DNA of 64,000 bases from Sphingosinicella sp. (GTDB lineage: Bacteria > Pseudomonadota > Alphaproteobacteria > Sphingomonadales > Sphingomonadaceae), in the NCBI GenBank assembly GCA_013816585.1, contig JACDEE010000002.1:62001-126000 (forward strand), written 5' to 3'. Both the position numbers and the translations under genes were made by a program. Numbering within the stretch: the first letter of the stretch is position 1; every line of letters begins with the position of its first letter. Under the pieces are notes generated by a model. The model made no database searches. It was not told the origin of the DNA and saw only the letters and a program-made list of their open reading frames with translations. Below are positions 1 through 9,417 of the stretch, in pieces.

Positions 1-2847
1 GCCGAAGCCTTCTTGATGGCCGCCGCGCGCGCTCCAGCGGCCATGGATGAACTCGGCGCCCGCGAAGGTATCGAGGCCCGCCTTCGCCGGGCCTTCGACC
101 TGCCGGCAGGCGACATCGAGGAAGCGATCGTCGCCGCCTGCCATGACGAGGTTTTCGACCTCGCCACCCTCGGCAAGATAAATGAGGCCAATCGGAGCTG
201 GGCCACCACGACCGGATTGAATTACTGCGATATGATCGCCGCCTGGCAGGGGGGGGACGGAGCGCTGCGGAGTGCTACTCTCGCAGCGCTGGCCGACATC
301 GTGCTCAAGAAGGATGGCGAGCCCCGGGCGATCACCGCCGGCCTGCTCAAGGCCGCGCCCGATTATGCCGAACATGCCGGAAAACTGGCCGAATGCTGTC
401 GAAAGCTGCTCTCTATGCGCAAACTGGCGGCCCTGGTCGCCATCTTTGCCGCAGGCCTTCGATCAGGGCAAAGTTTCGCGCGCGCTTATTCAGACGCCAA
501 GCGCGCCCAGGGTGTGGTCGATTTTGACGACCTCATCCGCTGGGCGGAGGAACTGCTGATCCAGAAGGATATGGCGGAATGGGTGCGTTACAAATTGGAC
601 CAGCGCACCGATCATATATTGGTGGACGAGGCGCAGGACACCAACACCCGGCAATGGAATATCGTGCGGGCACTGGCCCTTGAATATTTCGCCGGCGAGG
701 GAGCATCCAGCCGTCATCGAACCATCTTCACCGTTGGTGACTACAAGCAGGCCATCTTCGGCTTCCAGGGAACCGATCCTAAAAGCTTCGACACCGCTCG
801 GGCCTGGTTCAGCCGGGGCGCCGAAGCGGTCGGCCGTGACTTTCTCGATCTGTCGATGGACCGCAGCTTCCGCTCCTCTCCGGCCATTCTGACCGTGGTC
901 GACCGGGTGATCGACGACCTCGGCCACGAGGCAATCGGCTTGCCGGCCCCGCCAAATCTTCATGAAAGCTTCCATGCCGGCCGTCCCGGATCGGTCACGC
1001 TCTGGCGGCCGTTCACCGACGAAATTCCGGAGGAGGAGAATGCGGGGGAGGAGGGGTGGATCAGCGACACCACCCGGCGCTATGCGGCGCGGCTGGCGCG
1101 GCAGATCCGTCTTTGGCTGGACCATCCGTTCGAAATTGGCGGAGTGGGCAAGAAAAGGCCGGTCCGTCCCGAGGACATACTCATTCTGGTTCGCCGCCGC
1201 GGAGACCTTGCCTCGTTGATCGTCGCCCGGCTTCATGCGGAGAATGTCCCAGTGGCAGGCGTGGACCGCCTGCTCCTTTCGGCCCCGTTGGCGGTCCAGG
1301 ATCTACTTGCCGCTGCGCGCTTCGCGGTCCAGCCGCTGGATGACCTCAATCTCGCGTCGCTGCTGGTATCGCCCTTGTTCGGATGGAGCCAGGACGAGCT
1401 TTTTGCCGCCGCGCACGGCCGGAAGGGCGATTTGTGGACCAATGTGCGATCCGCGCCGGCCAGCCAGGCCGAAACCGTGGACGGGCTGCTCGCAATCCTC
1501 GCCATGGCGGATTACGCCACACCACACCAATTTTTCGAAACCATTCTCTCAGGAATGAAGGGCCATTCAGCAAGGAGCGGACGCTTTAATCTGCTTGAAA
1601 GACTTGGCCCGGAAGCTCGTGATCCTATTGAGGAATTACTGGCCAGCGCGCTTGAATTTGAAACCGGTACTAGCCCTTCGCTGCAGCGCTTTCTCGACTG
1701 GTTCGCTCGCGGCGACGTAGAGATCGTGCGCGACCCCTCGGCGCCGCAAGACGCGGTAAGGGTGATGACCGTGCACGGATCGAAGGGCCTTCAATCGCCG
1801 ATTGTCATACTCGCCGACGCTTGTGCGGATCCTGATCGCAAGGGCGGCTTCGGCGCAGGTTCTTCCAAGTTCCAGCTTCCAGATGACGGCCCGAAAATTC
1901 CACTCTTCCGACCCCGGAAGGACGAGCTTGCCGAGCCGTTGAAGAGCCAGATCGAAGCGCAGGACAGGGCCGATCGCGAGGAACATTGGCGCCTTCTCTA
2001 CGTCGCGCTCACGCGCGCCGAAGAGCGGCTTTATGTCGGGGGCTCGCTGGGCTCGGCCGACCGGAACGGTCCGCCTGCCGCCAGCTGGTGCAATATAATC
2101 GAAGCGTCGCTCGCAGGTCTCGGCAGCGAATGGGGCGATGCTCCCGTTTGGGGCCGTTGCCGACAGTTCGGCGATGCTGAAAGTCCGGCAAAGCATCTGG
2201 CAAAAGTGAAGGAGCGGACGGCGGAAATGCCGGACTGGCTGAAGCAGCCCGCCCCGATTGAGGCCCGTCCGCCGCGCCCGCTTGCTCCGTCGTCGATCGG
2301 GGAGGATGACGTCGCCGACCCGCCCCCTTCGGCGGCGATGCGCGAAGCGGCAGCGCGGGGGCGGCTGCTTCACCAATTGTTCGAGCGACTTCCCGAAATC
2401 GAAGAGAGCGAACGGGCGCAGAGGGCCGACCGCTGGCTGGAAAAATCAGCGGGCGTCGCCGACCCGGCCATCCGTCAGGCCTTGGTCCGCGATGCCTGCC
2501 GCGTCATCGCCGACCCCCTGCATGCCGAACTTTTCGGTCCGGCGTCGCTGGCCGAAGCGCCCATTGCGGCGGTGCTGGAAGATGGGATCGTGGTTTCGGG
2601 TACCATCGACCGGCTACTGGTGACCGACGACCGGATCCTAGTGGCTGATTTCAAGACCGGCCGAAAGGCACCCGCCGATTTGTCCCAGATACCCGCCGCC
2701 CACTTGCGGCAGATGGCGGCCTATTCCGCCGCGCTTCAGGCGATCTTCCCGGGACGCCGCGTCGAGGCGGCTTTACTCTATACCGCGGGCCCCGCCTTCC
2801 ACCGGCTGCCCGACGCTTTGCTGGCAAGATACCAGGCTGGCGGTTGA
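1..2847 (+). CDS. addA: Double-strand break repair helicase-nuclease AddA (5' end cut by window)
   Basis: UvrD-type helicase and RecB-type nuclease subunit of the AddAB complex, which processes double-strand breaks for RecA loading in the cytoplasm. The frame is open from base 1, so the start and the Walker A motif lie outside the window; about 948 codons are visible. Seen in order: motif II (DEAQDT near base 622), motif III ([15 protein letters not shown]), motif IV (DRSFRS), motif V ([10 protein letters not shown] near 1768), motif VI ([13 protein letters not shown] near 2000) and a C-terminal nuclease region with GTIDRLLV...DFKTG near 2600-2665, the metal-binding Asp and Lys context of RecB nucleases. 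AddB would be expected just upstream. trxA follows 50 bases later on the same strand. Confidence 0.95.
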   Translation, partial: AEAFLMAAARAPAAMDELGAREGIEARLRRAFDLPAGDIEEAIVAACHDEVFDLATLGKINEANRSWATTTGLNYCDMIAAWQGGDGALRSATLAALADIVLKKDGEPRAITAGLLKAAPDYAEHAGKLAECCRKLLSMRKLAALVAIFAAGLRSGQSFARAYSDAKRAQGVVDFDDLIRWAEELLIQKDMAEWVRYKLDQRTDHILVDEAQDTNTRQWNIVRALALEYFAGEGASSRHRTIFTVGDYKQAIFGFQGTDPKSFDTARAWFSRGAEAVGRDFLDLSMDRSFRSSPAILTVVDRVIDDLGHEAIGLPAPPNLHESFHAGRPGSVTLWRPFTDEIPEEENAGEEGWISDTTRRYAARLARQIRLWLDHPFEIGGVGKKRPVRPEDILILVRRRGDLASLIVARLHAENVPVAGVDRLLLSAPLAVQDLLAAARFAVQPLDDLNLASLLVSPLFGWSQDELFAAAHGRKGDLWTNVRSAPASQAETVDGLLAILAMADYATPHQFFETILSGMKGHSARSGRFNLLERLGPEARDPIEELLASALEFETGTSPSLQRFLDWFARGDVEIVRDPSAPQDAVRVMTVHGSKGLQSPIVILADACADPDRKGGFGAGSSKFQLPDDGPKIPLFRPRKDELAEPLKSQIEAQDRADREEHWRLLYVALTRAEERLYVGGSLGSADRNGPPAASWCNIIEASLAGLGSEWGDAPVWGRCRQFGDAESPAKHLAKVKERTAEMPDWLKQPAPIEARPPRPLAPSSIGEDDVADPPPSAAMREAAARGRLLHQLFERLPEIEESERAQRADRWLEKSAGVADPAIRQALVRDACRVIADPLHAELFGPASLAEAPIAAVLEDGIVVSGTIDRLLVTDDRILVADFKTGRKAPADLSQIPAAHLRQMAAYSAALQAIFPGRRVEAALLYTAGPAFHRLPDALLARYQAGG

Positions 2848-2897
2848 GCCGGGAGCAACTTGTTCCTACATCCCTTTCCAATCTTCAGGAGATTCTC

Positions 2898-3218
2898 ATG
2901 GCTACCAAGACCGTTACCGATGCTTCCTTCCAGAATGATGTGCTTGGCGCATCCGGACCCGTGCTGGTCGATTTCTGGGCGGAATGGTGCGGTCCCTGCC
3001 GGATGATCGGGCCTGCGCTTGAGGAACTCAGCACAGAGCTTGGAGAAAAAGTGACGATCGCCAAGCTCAATATCGACGACAGTCCGGACACTCCCGCCAA
3101 ATATGGGGTGCGGGGTATCCCGACGATGATCCTCTTCAAGAATGGCGAACCAGCCGCGACCAAGGTCGGAGCTGCTCCCAAAAGCGCGCTCCAAAGTTGG
3201 CTCGAAGCGCAGTTGTAA
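2898..3218 (+). CDS. trxA: Thioredoxin
   Basis: Cytoplasmic thioredoxin of 106 residues, the usual length. The redox-active site WCGPC lies at about residues 31-35 in the context [10 protein letters not shown], and the conserved cis-proline region is GIPTMILF. The frame is open further upstream into the end of addA, but the ATG at 2898 is preceded by an AGGAG-type site at 2887-2891 and gives a normal thioredoxin N-terminus. It sits directly behind addA and may share its transcript. Downstream, 192 bases separate it from secA; they hold a GC hairpin but no clear terminator. Confidence 0.97.
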   Translation: MATKTVTDASFQNDVLGASGPVLVDFWAEWCGPCRMIGPALEELSTELGEKVTIAKLNIDDSPDTPAKYGVRGIPTMILFKNGEPAATKVGAAPKSALQSWLEAQL

Positions 3219-3410
3219 CCCGCCGCGCGCCGCGCGGACGACGAGGTCCCTGTAATCCTTTGCCTATCGGGCTGGTGTCGGGCCCGGAAGGCCCGTGCGT
3301 CGATTGACTTGGATAGGCCTCAACCCTACATCGCCCGCGACCATTTCAGTGTGGGGCCGGCGGCTTTGGCCGCTTGAGGGCAGACACGCAATCTAACGAC
3401 AGGAACGCCC

Positions 3411-6125
3411 ATGATTGGCGGATTTGCCAAGGCCATTTTCGGATCGTCCAACGATCGTTACGTACGCTCGCTTCAGAAGATCGTCGAAAAGGTGGGAAGC
3501 TTTGAGCCGACCATCTCGGCGATGACCGACGACGAGCTGCGCAATCAGACGGCAATTTTCCGTGCGCGCGTGGCCGAAGGGCAGACGCTGGACGATATTC
3601 TGCCGGAGGCCTTCGCCACGGTTCGTGAAGCGGCGCTAAGGACCTTGGGTCAGCGTCATTATGACGTTCAGCTGATCGGCGGCATTGCCTTGCACCGGGG
3701 CGAGATTGCCGAAATGCGCACCGGCGAAGGCAAGACGCTGGTCGCCACGCTCGCTTGCTATCTGAACGCGATCGACGGCAAGGGCGTCCATGTCGTCACG
3801 GTCAACGATTATCTCGCCCGTCGCGATTCCGACTGGATGGGCCAGGTCTATCGCTTCCTGGGCATGAGCGTCGGCGTGATTGTCCCCAATCTGACCGATC
3901 AGATGCGCCGCGCCGCTTATACCTCCGACATTACCTACGGCACCAACAACGAATTCGGCTTCGACTATCTCCGCGACAATATGAAATACGAACGCTCGTC
4001 GATGGTGCAGCGTCCGTTCAATTTCGCGATTGTCGACGAGGTTGATTCCATCTTGATCGACGAAGCCCGAACGCCGCTGATCATTTCCGGCCCTACCGAC
4101 GATAAATCGGAACTCTACAAGTCCGTCGACATCATCGTGAAGCAGCTCGTTCCCGAAGATTATGAAGTCGACGAAAAGCAGAAATCGGTCGTGTTGACCG
4201 AAGATGGTACGGAGAAAATGGAACGCATCCTGGAGGATGCGGGCCTGCTGTTCGGAGCCAATCTGTATGATTTCGAAAATACACAGGTCGTTCATCACTT
4301 GAACCAGGCCCTGCGTGCCAACGTCATTTTCAAGCGCGACATCGATTACATCGTCAAGGATGACAAGGTCATTATCATCGACGAGTTTACGGGTCGAATG
4401 ATGGACGGGCGGCGCTGGTCCGACGGCCTGCATCAGGCCGTGGAAGCCAAGGAAGGCGCCAATATCGAGCCCGAGAACCAGACGCTCGCCTCGATCACCT
4501 TCCAGAATTATTTCCGCCTCTACCCAAAACTTGGCGGCATGACCGGTACAGCTTTGACCGAAGCTCCGGAATTTTACGACATCTACAAGATGAATGTCGT
4601 GACCATTCCGACCAACGTGCCGGCGAAGCGGGTCGATGAGGAAGACGAATTCTACAAGAACCAGGCCGACAAATTCGGAGCGATTGCGAAGTCGATCAAG
4701 GAAAAGCAGGAAATCGGTCAGCCTGTGCTGGTCGGCACCGTTTCGATCGAGAAATCGGAAATGCTTTCGGAATATCTCAATCGTGAAGGCGTGCGCCACG
4801 AAGTGCTGAACGCCCGATATCACGAACATGAAGCGCATATCGTGGCCCAGGCCGGCCGATTGGGCGCGGTCACCATCGCCACCAACATGGCTGGGCGTGG
4901 CACCGACATTCAGCTCGGAGGCAATGTCGAATTCCGAACCGAAGACGAACTCAGCCAGATGGAGCCGGGACCGGAGCGCGAGGCCGCGATCCAGAAGGTC
5001 AAGGGAGAGGTCGCGGCCGAGAGGCAAAAAGTTCTCGATGCGGGCGGTCTATTCGTGCTCGGTACCGAGCGCCATGAAAGCCGCCGTATCGACAATCAGC
5101 TTCGCGGCCGGTCGGGCCGCCAGGGTGATCCGGGCCTCAGCCGTTTCTACCTCAGCCTGGACGACGATCTGCTGCGCATCTTCGGCCCGCAGACCATGTT
5201 CGCCCGATTGATGAACAAGAATCTCGAGGATGGCGAGGCGATCGTCAGTCCCTGGATCTCCAAAGCGATCGAGACCGCGCAGAAGAAAGTCGAAGCGCGC
5301 AACTACGACATCCGCAAGCAGGTCGTCGAATATGACGACGTAATGAACGATCAGCGCAAGGTCATCTACGAACAGCGCGCCGATGTCATGGACGCTGATA
5401 CGATCGGTGACGTGGTGGAGGATATGCGCGCCGAAACCGTCAACACGATCGTTGGAGAAGCCTGCCCGCCCAATTCATATCCCGAACAATGGGACGTGCC
5501 GCTGCTGAAGGAACGGGTGGAAGAAGTGCTGGGCCTCAATCCGCCGATCGACGAGTGGCTGCAGGAAGAAGCGGTCGAGCCGGAAATGCTGGTCGACCGG
5601 ATCCGCGAGATGGCCGACGCGCATATCGCCGAAAAGAGCGCGATTCTTTCGCCCGAGGATTATATCCAGGTGGAAAAGAGCATCTTGCTTCAATCGCTCG
5701 ACCATCATTGGAAAGAGCATCTTTCGATGCTCGATGCCCTTCGCCAGGTTGTGCACCTTCGCGCCTATGCGCAGAAAAAGCCGATCGACGAATATAAGCA
5801 TGAAGCCTTTCAGATGTTCGAACGGATGCTGGCTTCGATCCGCGAGAATGTGACCCGGACACTAGCTCGAGCGCAATTCACGCTCGAGGCTCCGGAAATG
5901 CCGGAAATGCCGGACTTTATCACGCATCATATCGACCCGTTCACCGGCGAGGACGACAGCGCGGATGTCGATGCACAGACCGGGGCGATATTATCGCGCC
6001 TGCCTCCCTTGCAAATGCCTGAGCCGGCGATACCGGCAGGCGCGGAAAGCGAGCCGCTCAGCCGGAATGCGCCTTGCCCTTGTGGTTCGGGCCGCAAATA
6101 CAAGCATTGCCACGGCGCCCTCTAG
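3411..6125 (+). CDS. secA: Preprotein translocase ATPase SecA
   Basis: SecA, the motor ATPase that drives unfolded preproteins through SecYEG at the inner membrane; 904 residues, normal for the family. Visible motifs: Walker [14 protein letters not shown] near residue 102-114, Walker [18 protein letters not shown] near 205-221, the helicase motif [14 protein letters not shown] near 493-506, [13 protein letters not shown], and a C-terminal zinc-binding SEC-C tail [14 protein letters not shown] that binds SecB and phospholipids. The ATG at 3411 has an AGGAA site about 8 bases upstream. No secM-like leader is seen in the 192-base upstream region. Confidence 0.98.
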   Translation: MIGGFAKAIFGSSNDRYVRSLQKIVEKVGSFEPTISAMTDDELRNQTAIFRARVAEGQTLDDILPEAFATVREAALRTLGQRHYDVQLIGGIALHRGEIAEMRTGEGKTLVATLACYLNAIDGKGVHVVTVNDYLARRDSDWMGQVYRFLGMSVGVIVPNLTDQMRRAAYTSDITYGTNNEFGFDYLRDNMKYERSSMVQRPFNFAIVDEVDSILIDEARTPLIISGPTDDKSELYKSVDIIVKQLVPEDYEVDEKQKSVVLTEDGTEKMERILEDAGLLFGANLYDFENTQVVHHLNQALRANVIFKRDIDYIVKDDKVIIIDEFTGRMMDGRRWSDGLHQAVEAKEGANIEPENQTLASITFQNYFRLYPKLGGMTGTALTEAPEFYDIYKMNVVTIPTNVPAKRVDEEDEFYKNQADKFGAIAKSIKEKQEIGQPVLVGTVSIEKSEMLSEYLNREGVRHEVLNARYHEHEAHIVAQAGRLGAVTIATNMAGRGTDIQLGGNVEFRTEDELSQMEPGPEREAAIQKVKGEVAAERQKVLDAGGLFVLGTERHESRRIDNQLRGRSGRQGDPGLSRFYLSLDDDLLRIFGPQTMFARLMNKNLEDGEAIVSPWISKAIETAQKKVEARNYDIRKQVVEYDDVMNDQRKVIYEQRADVMDADTIGDVVEDMRAETVNTIVGEACPPNSYPEQWDVPLLKERVEEVLGLNPPIDEWLQEEAVEPEMLVDRIREMADAHIAEKSAILSPEDYIQVEKSILLQSLDHHWKEHLSMLDALRQVVHLRAYAQKKPIDEYKHEAFQMFERMLASIRENVTRTLARAQFTLEAPEMPEMPDFITHHIDPFTGEDDSADVDAQTGAILSRLPPLQMPEPAIPAGAESEPLSRNAPCPCGSGRKYKHCHGAL

Positions 6126-6170
6126 CAGGAAGGCCTTCGATCAGGCCGCGCTGTACTGGATAGCGTCCGG

Positions 6171-6223
6171 CGAACCCGCAGGGCAACTTTCTACCGCCTG
6201 AGCCTGATCAGTCTGCGGGTTCG
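6171..6223. repeat. 11-bp inverted repeat behind secA
   Basis: CGAACCCGCAG at 6171-6181 is perfectly repeated in inverted orientation as CTGCGGGTTCG at 6213-6223, separated by 31 bases. It lies 45 bases after the secA stop. There is no T-run after it, so it is not a standard intrinsic terminator; an mRNA 3' structure is possible. Confidence 0.4.
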
Positions 6224-6311
6224 GCCGAGACCAGGCCCCCAGCTTCATTATCGGGGTGGCGAACGTCCAAGGGGCGGGCTATCGTCCGCCTTGGTAAAAA
6301 GTGGGGCGACA

Positions 6312-6937
6312 ATGCAAGCGGACAAAGCGGGTGATCGCCCTGCGCGCGTCAAGCGGCGCAGCGGCAGGAAAAGCGACGGAGGCAGGGCATTCCTCCAGGC
6401 CCGCAGCACCGCGAAAGGCGTCGCGATTGTGATGGCGTTGCTGGCCATCGGTTATGCCGCCGTGGGGGCCGCATCCTTTTACGGGCAGATAGGCGGATAT
6501 TCCGACGTCCCGATGGGGGCCACCGGCGACGAAGTTCAGTATTTCGCAGGGAAACCAAGTCTGATCCGCGCGAATGACCGGGGTTCCTTTGGCTCTTATC
6601 AAAAGCTGACCGCTGACGGGCAGTGGCTCTATCGCCGAGAAGGATGTCTCGCAATGTCCGTTTCGCTAACGGGCGTGTCTCCCGCATTTCCTGCGCAGGT
6701 CCGAACTGCCCGACGGCGTTCGGGATAAGGGAGGGGCACCGGGAAGCGGCGGTGCTGGGTGCGCTTGGCACTCCAAGCAGCGAATTCGTGGCACCCGGCC
6801 GCAAGATCATGCGCTATTCGGACATCGGCTACGAGATAATGCTCGAAAATAGCGAAGTTCGGCAGATCGTCGCCGTCGAGCGCCGCCCCGGAATGTTCAG
6901 GCTGTTGGGTCGCCTGTTGTTGTGGTTGCTGCCGTAG
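6312..6937 (+). pseudogene. Frameshifted membrane-anchored hypothetical protein
   Basis: Two overlapping open frames read as one protein broken by a single-base shift. The first (from ATG 6312 to about 6650) has a basic N-terminus, one membrane segment (GVAIVMALLAIGYAAVGAA) and the text GATGDEVQYFAGKP...DGQWLYRREG; it then runs into low-quality sequence and stops at 6728. The second frame (about 6630-6937) carries what looks like the rest: VRFANGRVSRISC...CPTAFGI, then AAVLGALGTPSSEF and a C-terminal YEIMLENSEVRQIVAVER. The two G-x-x-x-V-x-x-x-x-G-x-P like stretches are reminiscent of BamE/SmpA repeats, which is an inference. The start at 6312 has GGGGCG before it. The shift is either a real mutation or a sequencing error near 6640-6655. 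The 3' end overlaps the convergent gene by 41 bases. Confidence 0.6.
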
Positions 6938-7241
6938 ACTGACTGCTGGAACGGCTCCGCGAACTTCGCGAAGAACTTGCTTTCGGTATTCTCAACATAT
7001 CGAACAGGAGCCACAAAGCCTGGGGCAGGAAATAGATCAAGCCGGCATCGATCATGAACGGATAATAAGCGTTCGACCGAAGCAGCCCCAGCAACAGTGC
7101 GATGATGACCCACGAAAAGAGATGCGCGCCCGCAACCTTCAAAATCGGGTTAGTCCGAATGATCAGGCTGAGAAGCGCCAGGGCTCCGCGGCTGACGAAA
7201 TAAGTCAGGATGAACGCGCCGAGTAAGTCCCACAGAAGCAT
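6897..7241 (-). CDS. Small inner-membrane protein of unknown function
   Basis: 114 residues with three hydrophobic segments (LLGAFILTYFVSRGALALLSL, FSWVIIALLLGLL and AGLIYFLPQALWLLFDML) followed by a Ser/Arg/Thr-rich tail (residues about 88-114). I do not recognise a family. The tail-coding part overlaps the end of the convergent frameshifted gene by 41 bases, so the low-complexity C-terminus may be a recent extension into that gene. The ATG at 7241 is preceded by AAAGGCGG. No operon partner is evident; the tRNA-Asn gene lies upstream on the same strand. Confidence 0.65.
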   Translation of the reverse strand: MLLWDLLGAFILTYFVSRGALALLSLIIRTNPILKVAGAHLFSWVIIALLLGLLRSNAYYPFMIDAGLIYFLPQALWLLFDMLRIPKASSSRSSRSRSSSQSTAATTTTGDPTA

Positions 7242-7430
7242 TCAGCCGCCTTTTTTCAGTCCGGGATGTTCAATAGCTAACAACAGTTTCGCTGTTCGCC
7301 TAGCGCTGCCGCAAAGTCCAACGAAGAATGGCGGCGGACACAGGCCTGGAAGGATCCGGCAGAGCCAGGAATAGTCCGGTGCTGAGCCGATCAATGTCCT
7401 GACAGCTGCGGATACAGGGCCTTGGAAAAG

Positions 7431-7505
7431 TGGCTCCCCGGGACGGATTCGAACCATCGGCCATCCGATTAACAGTCGGATGCTCTACCGCTGAGCTACC
7501 GGGGA
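7431..7505 (-). tRNA. tRNA-Asn (GTT)
   Basis: Cloverleaf read on the minus strand: acceptor TCCCCGG pairs with CCGGGGA, D-loop AGCTCAGCGGTAGAGC, anticodon loop CTGTTAA giving anticodon GTT, T-loop GGTTCGAATCC, discriminator G and encoded CCA (TGG on the plus strand at 7431). The 330-base stretch between the genes at 7241 and 7572 holds only this tRNA; I see nothing else in it. Confidence 0.97.
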
Positions 7506-7571
7506 GCAGCCATCAGGCGAGGCGGCCTATAGCAGCATATTTTTCAAGGGTGCAAGCGCCTCGTCGCCCAT

Positions 7572-8363
7572 TCAGACGGCAAATTGCTCCATCGTGATTC
7601 GCTCATCCAGCGCATGCTCAGGATCGAACAGCAAGGTGAGAGCCCGCGACCGGTCCACCCTGATCTCCACGGTCGAAACCTCGCGCACTTCGCGCTGATC
7701 GGCCACCGCCGAAACCGGGCGCTTCCGCGGGTCGAGTACCCGCAGGCTGATCTTTAAATCGTCGGGGATCAGGGCGCCCCTCCAGCGCCTGGGACGAAAA
7801 GGGCTGATCGGGGTCAGGGCCACCAGATTGGAGCCCAGGGGGAGGATCGGACCCTGCGCCGACAAATTATAAGCGGTGGAGCCTGCCGGCGTTGCCACCA
7901 GCACCCCGTCGCAGACCAGTTGCGGAAGCACCACGCGGCCGCTGACCGAGACTTCAATCCAGGCGGTTTGCCGCGTTTCGCGTAGCAGTGACACCTCGTT
8001 GATTGCAGGATAGAGCACGCGCTCGCCTTCGACCGTCACTGCCTCCATCGCAAGCGGAGCTACGGACACGGGCTTTGCCGCTGCAACCCGAGCCACGAGA
8101 TCCTGAATCCGCCATTCGTTCATCAGGAAACCGACCGTGCCGCGATTCATCCCAAAGATCGGGCAAATCGCCTGCCGCTCGAGCATTTCATGCAGGGTCT
8201 GGAGCATGAAACCGTCGCCGCCCAACGCAACCACCAGCTCGGCCTGGTCCAGCTCCACGAAATCATAGCGCTTGCGGAGCATCTTTTCGGCCGCGAGCGC
8301 CGCTTCGGCCGGGGATGCGACCAAGGCCATCGCTGTATCTGCGCGCTTCACCATCCCGATCAT
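7572..8363 (-). CDS. nadK: NAD kinase
   Basis: ATP-dependent NAD kinase (EC 2.7.1.23) producing NADP in the cytoplasm; 263 residues, in the short bacterial range. Seen: ELVVALGGDGFML (the GGDG catalytic motif, residues about 43-55), GMNRGTVGFLMN, NEVSLLRET, and the NAD-binding TPAGSTAYNLSAQGPIL. The start is uncertain: ATG codons at 8363 and 8354 are both possible and neither has a strong ribosome binding site. Divergent from the Sel1 lipoprotein gene, 120 bases away. Confidence 0.95.
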   Translation of the reverse strand: MIGMVKRADTAMALVASPAEAALAAEKMLRKRYDFVELDQAELVVALGGDGFMLQTLHEMLERQAICPIFGMNRGTVGFLMNEWRIQDLVARVAAAKPVSVAPLAMEAVTVEGERVLYPAINEVSLLRETRQTAWIEVSVSGRVVLPQLVCDGVLVATPAGSTAYNLSAQGPILPLGSNLVALTPISPFRPRRWRGALIPDDLKISLRVLDPRKRPVSAVADQREVREVSTVEIRVDRSRALTLLFDPEHALDERITMEQFAV

Positions 8364-8483
8364 TGCTAGGGCGGTTGCAGCGGCGCGGCAAGGGAGCTAG
8401 CCAAACAGAATTGGTCAGAGAGCGGGTGTGCCCGACGAAGGGGCCAGGGGCTGATGGGTCCGCCCTCCGATGAAAGGATATGA

Positions 8484-9401
8484 ATGCGCCTGCCTGCAAT
8501 AGCCTCATTCCCCGTCTTTCTTCTGGCGGGATGCACCAGCGGCTACACGCTGGACTATCTAAGGGCGGAAACGAGCCTGGTGGCGCCCAAACTTCCTCGA
8601 TACGGACTGGATCCGGCACAGACGCAGTGCGTCGCGGCGCGCCTCGCGGCCAATCTCACCGTGGTGCAGATGCGCCGATTGGGCGATGTCGCCGGCCTCG
8701 CCGTACGTCAGGGTGCGGCACCGTTGCCGCTCAACCTAAAAGACCTTTCCTGGGTCTCGACCCGGGTGAGGGACCCACAAATTCCCAGGGAATTGACCAA
8801 GGCGCTGGACGGCTGTGGACTACTCGAAGCCGAAAATTCCGGTGCGCCCCAGATCGCCGTTCGAGCCCCAGGAGGGGATGAAATCATTCCGTCGGTCGAG
8901 ATTATCACCGGTGATTTGCCCAAGTCAGGCGGAACCGCTTCGTCGCGGGTCAACGGTCCCCCAGATTATCAGCCTCACGCCGATCTGCTAAAGGCCCTGG
9001 ACGCCTATGAAGCGGGGAACAAGCCTGAAGCCGTGAGGCTGGCGAAAATCGCCGCGGAGAAAGGCGATAGCGGTGCTCAGCAATTTCTGGCGGGCCTCTA
9101 TTCCGCCGGAATTGGCGTTGCCGCCGATCCGATCGCGGCGGCGACTTATTATGCGCGGGCCGCCGAGCAGGGCTGGTCCGAGGCGATGAACAATCTGGGC
9201 CAGGCTTATGAGGCGGGGCAGGGAGTCCCGCGAGACAAGGTAATTGCGCTCAAATGGTATTTGCTGGCCTCGGCGCGGCCGACCGAAGATGCCGAAAAGG
9301 TCGCGCGCAACCTGGAAAACCTGGTCCGCGACATGAGCCCGGAGCAGATTCAAAAAGCGGCCGCTCTTGCCCGGGAATGGGAACGCAATTACGGATCCTA
9401 G
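8484..9401 (+). CDS. Sel1-repeat lipoprotein
   Basis: 305-residue predicted lipoprotein. The N-terminus MRLPAIASFPVFLLAGC is a type II signal peptide with lipobox LLAGC (Cys17). The C-terminal half holds Sel1-like repeats: GDSGAQQFLAGLYSAGIGVAADPIA and GWSEAMNNLGQAYEAGQGVPRDK show the A-x-x-x-L-G-x-x-Y-x-x-G-x-G pattern. Such repeats form a scaffold for protein contacts, here probably at the outer or inner membrane facing the periplasm. The middle region (about 30-160) matches nothing I know. The ATG at 8484 has AAAGGA 8 bases upstream. Convergent with mfd, 16 bases apart; a short GC hairpin (9403-9417) fills that gap. Confidence 0.85.
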   Translation: MRLPAIASFPVFLLAGCTSGYTLDYLRAETSLVAPKLPRYGLDPAQTQCVAARLAANLTVVQMRRLGDVAGLAVRQGAAPLPLNLKDLSWVSTRVRDPQIPRELTKALDGCGLLEAENSGAPQIAVRAPGGDEIIPSVEIITGDLPKSGGTASSRVNGPPDYQPHADLLKALDAYEAGNKPEAVRLAKIAAEKGDSGAQQFLAGLYSAGIGVAADPIAAATYYARAAEQGWSEAMNNLGQAYEAGQGVPRDKVIALKWYLLASARPTEDAEKVARNLENLVRDMSPEQIQKAAALAREWERNYGS

Positions 9402-9417
9402 GCGCCGCCCTTCGGCG

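Noticed and set aside
3279-3295. GC hairpin (CGGGCC/GGCCCG) as trxA terminator
   Set aside because: Only a 6-bp stem with no T-run; such stems are expected by chance at this GC content.
3636-5027. Long open frame antisense to secA
   Set aside because: Fully contained within secA on the other strand; an effect of GC-rich codon use. No ribosome binding site or recognisable family.
9403-9417. Short hairpin between the Sel1 gene and mfd as bidirectional terminator
   Set aside because: Five base pairs only and no T-run on either side.
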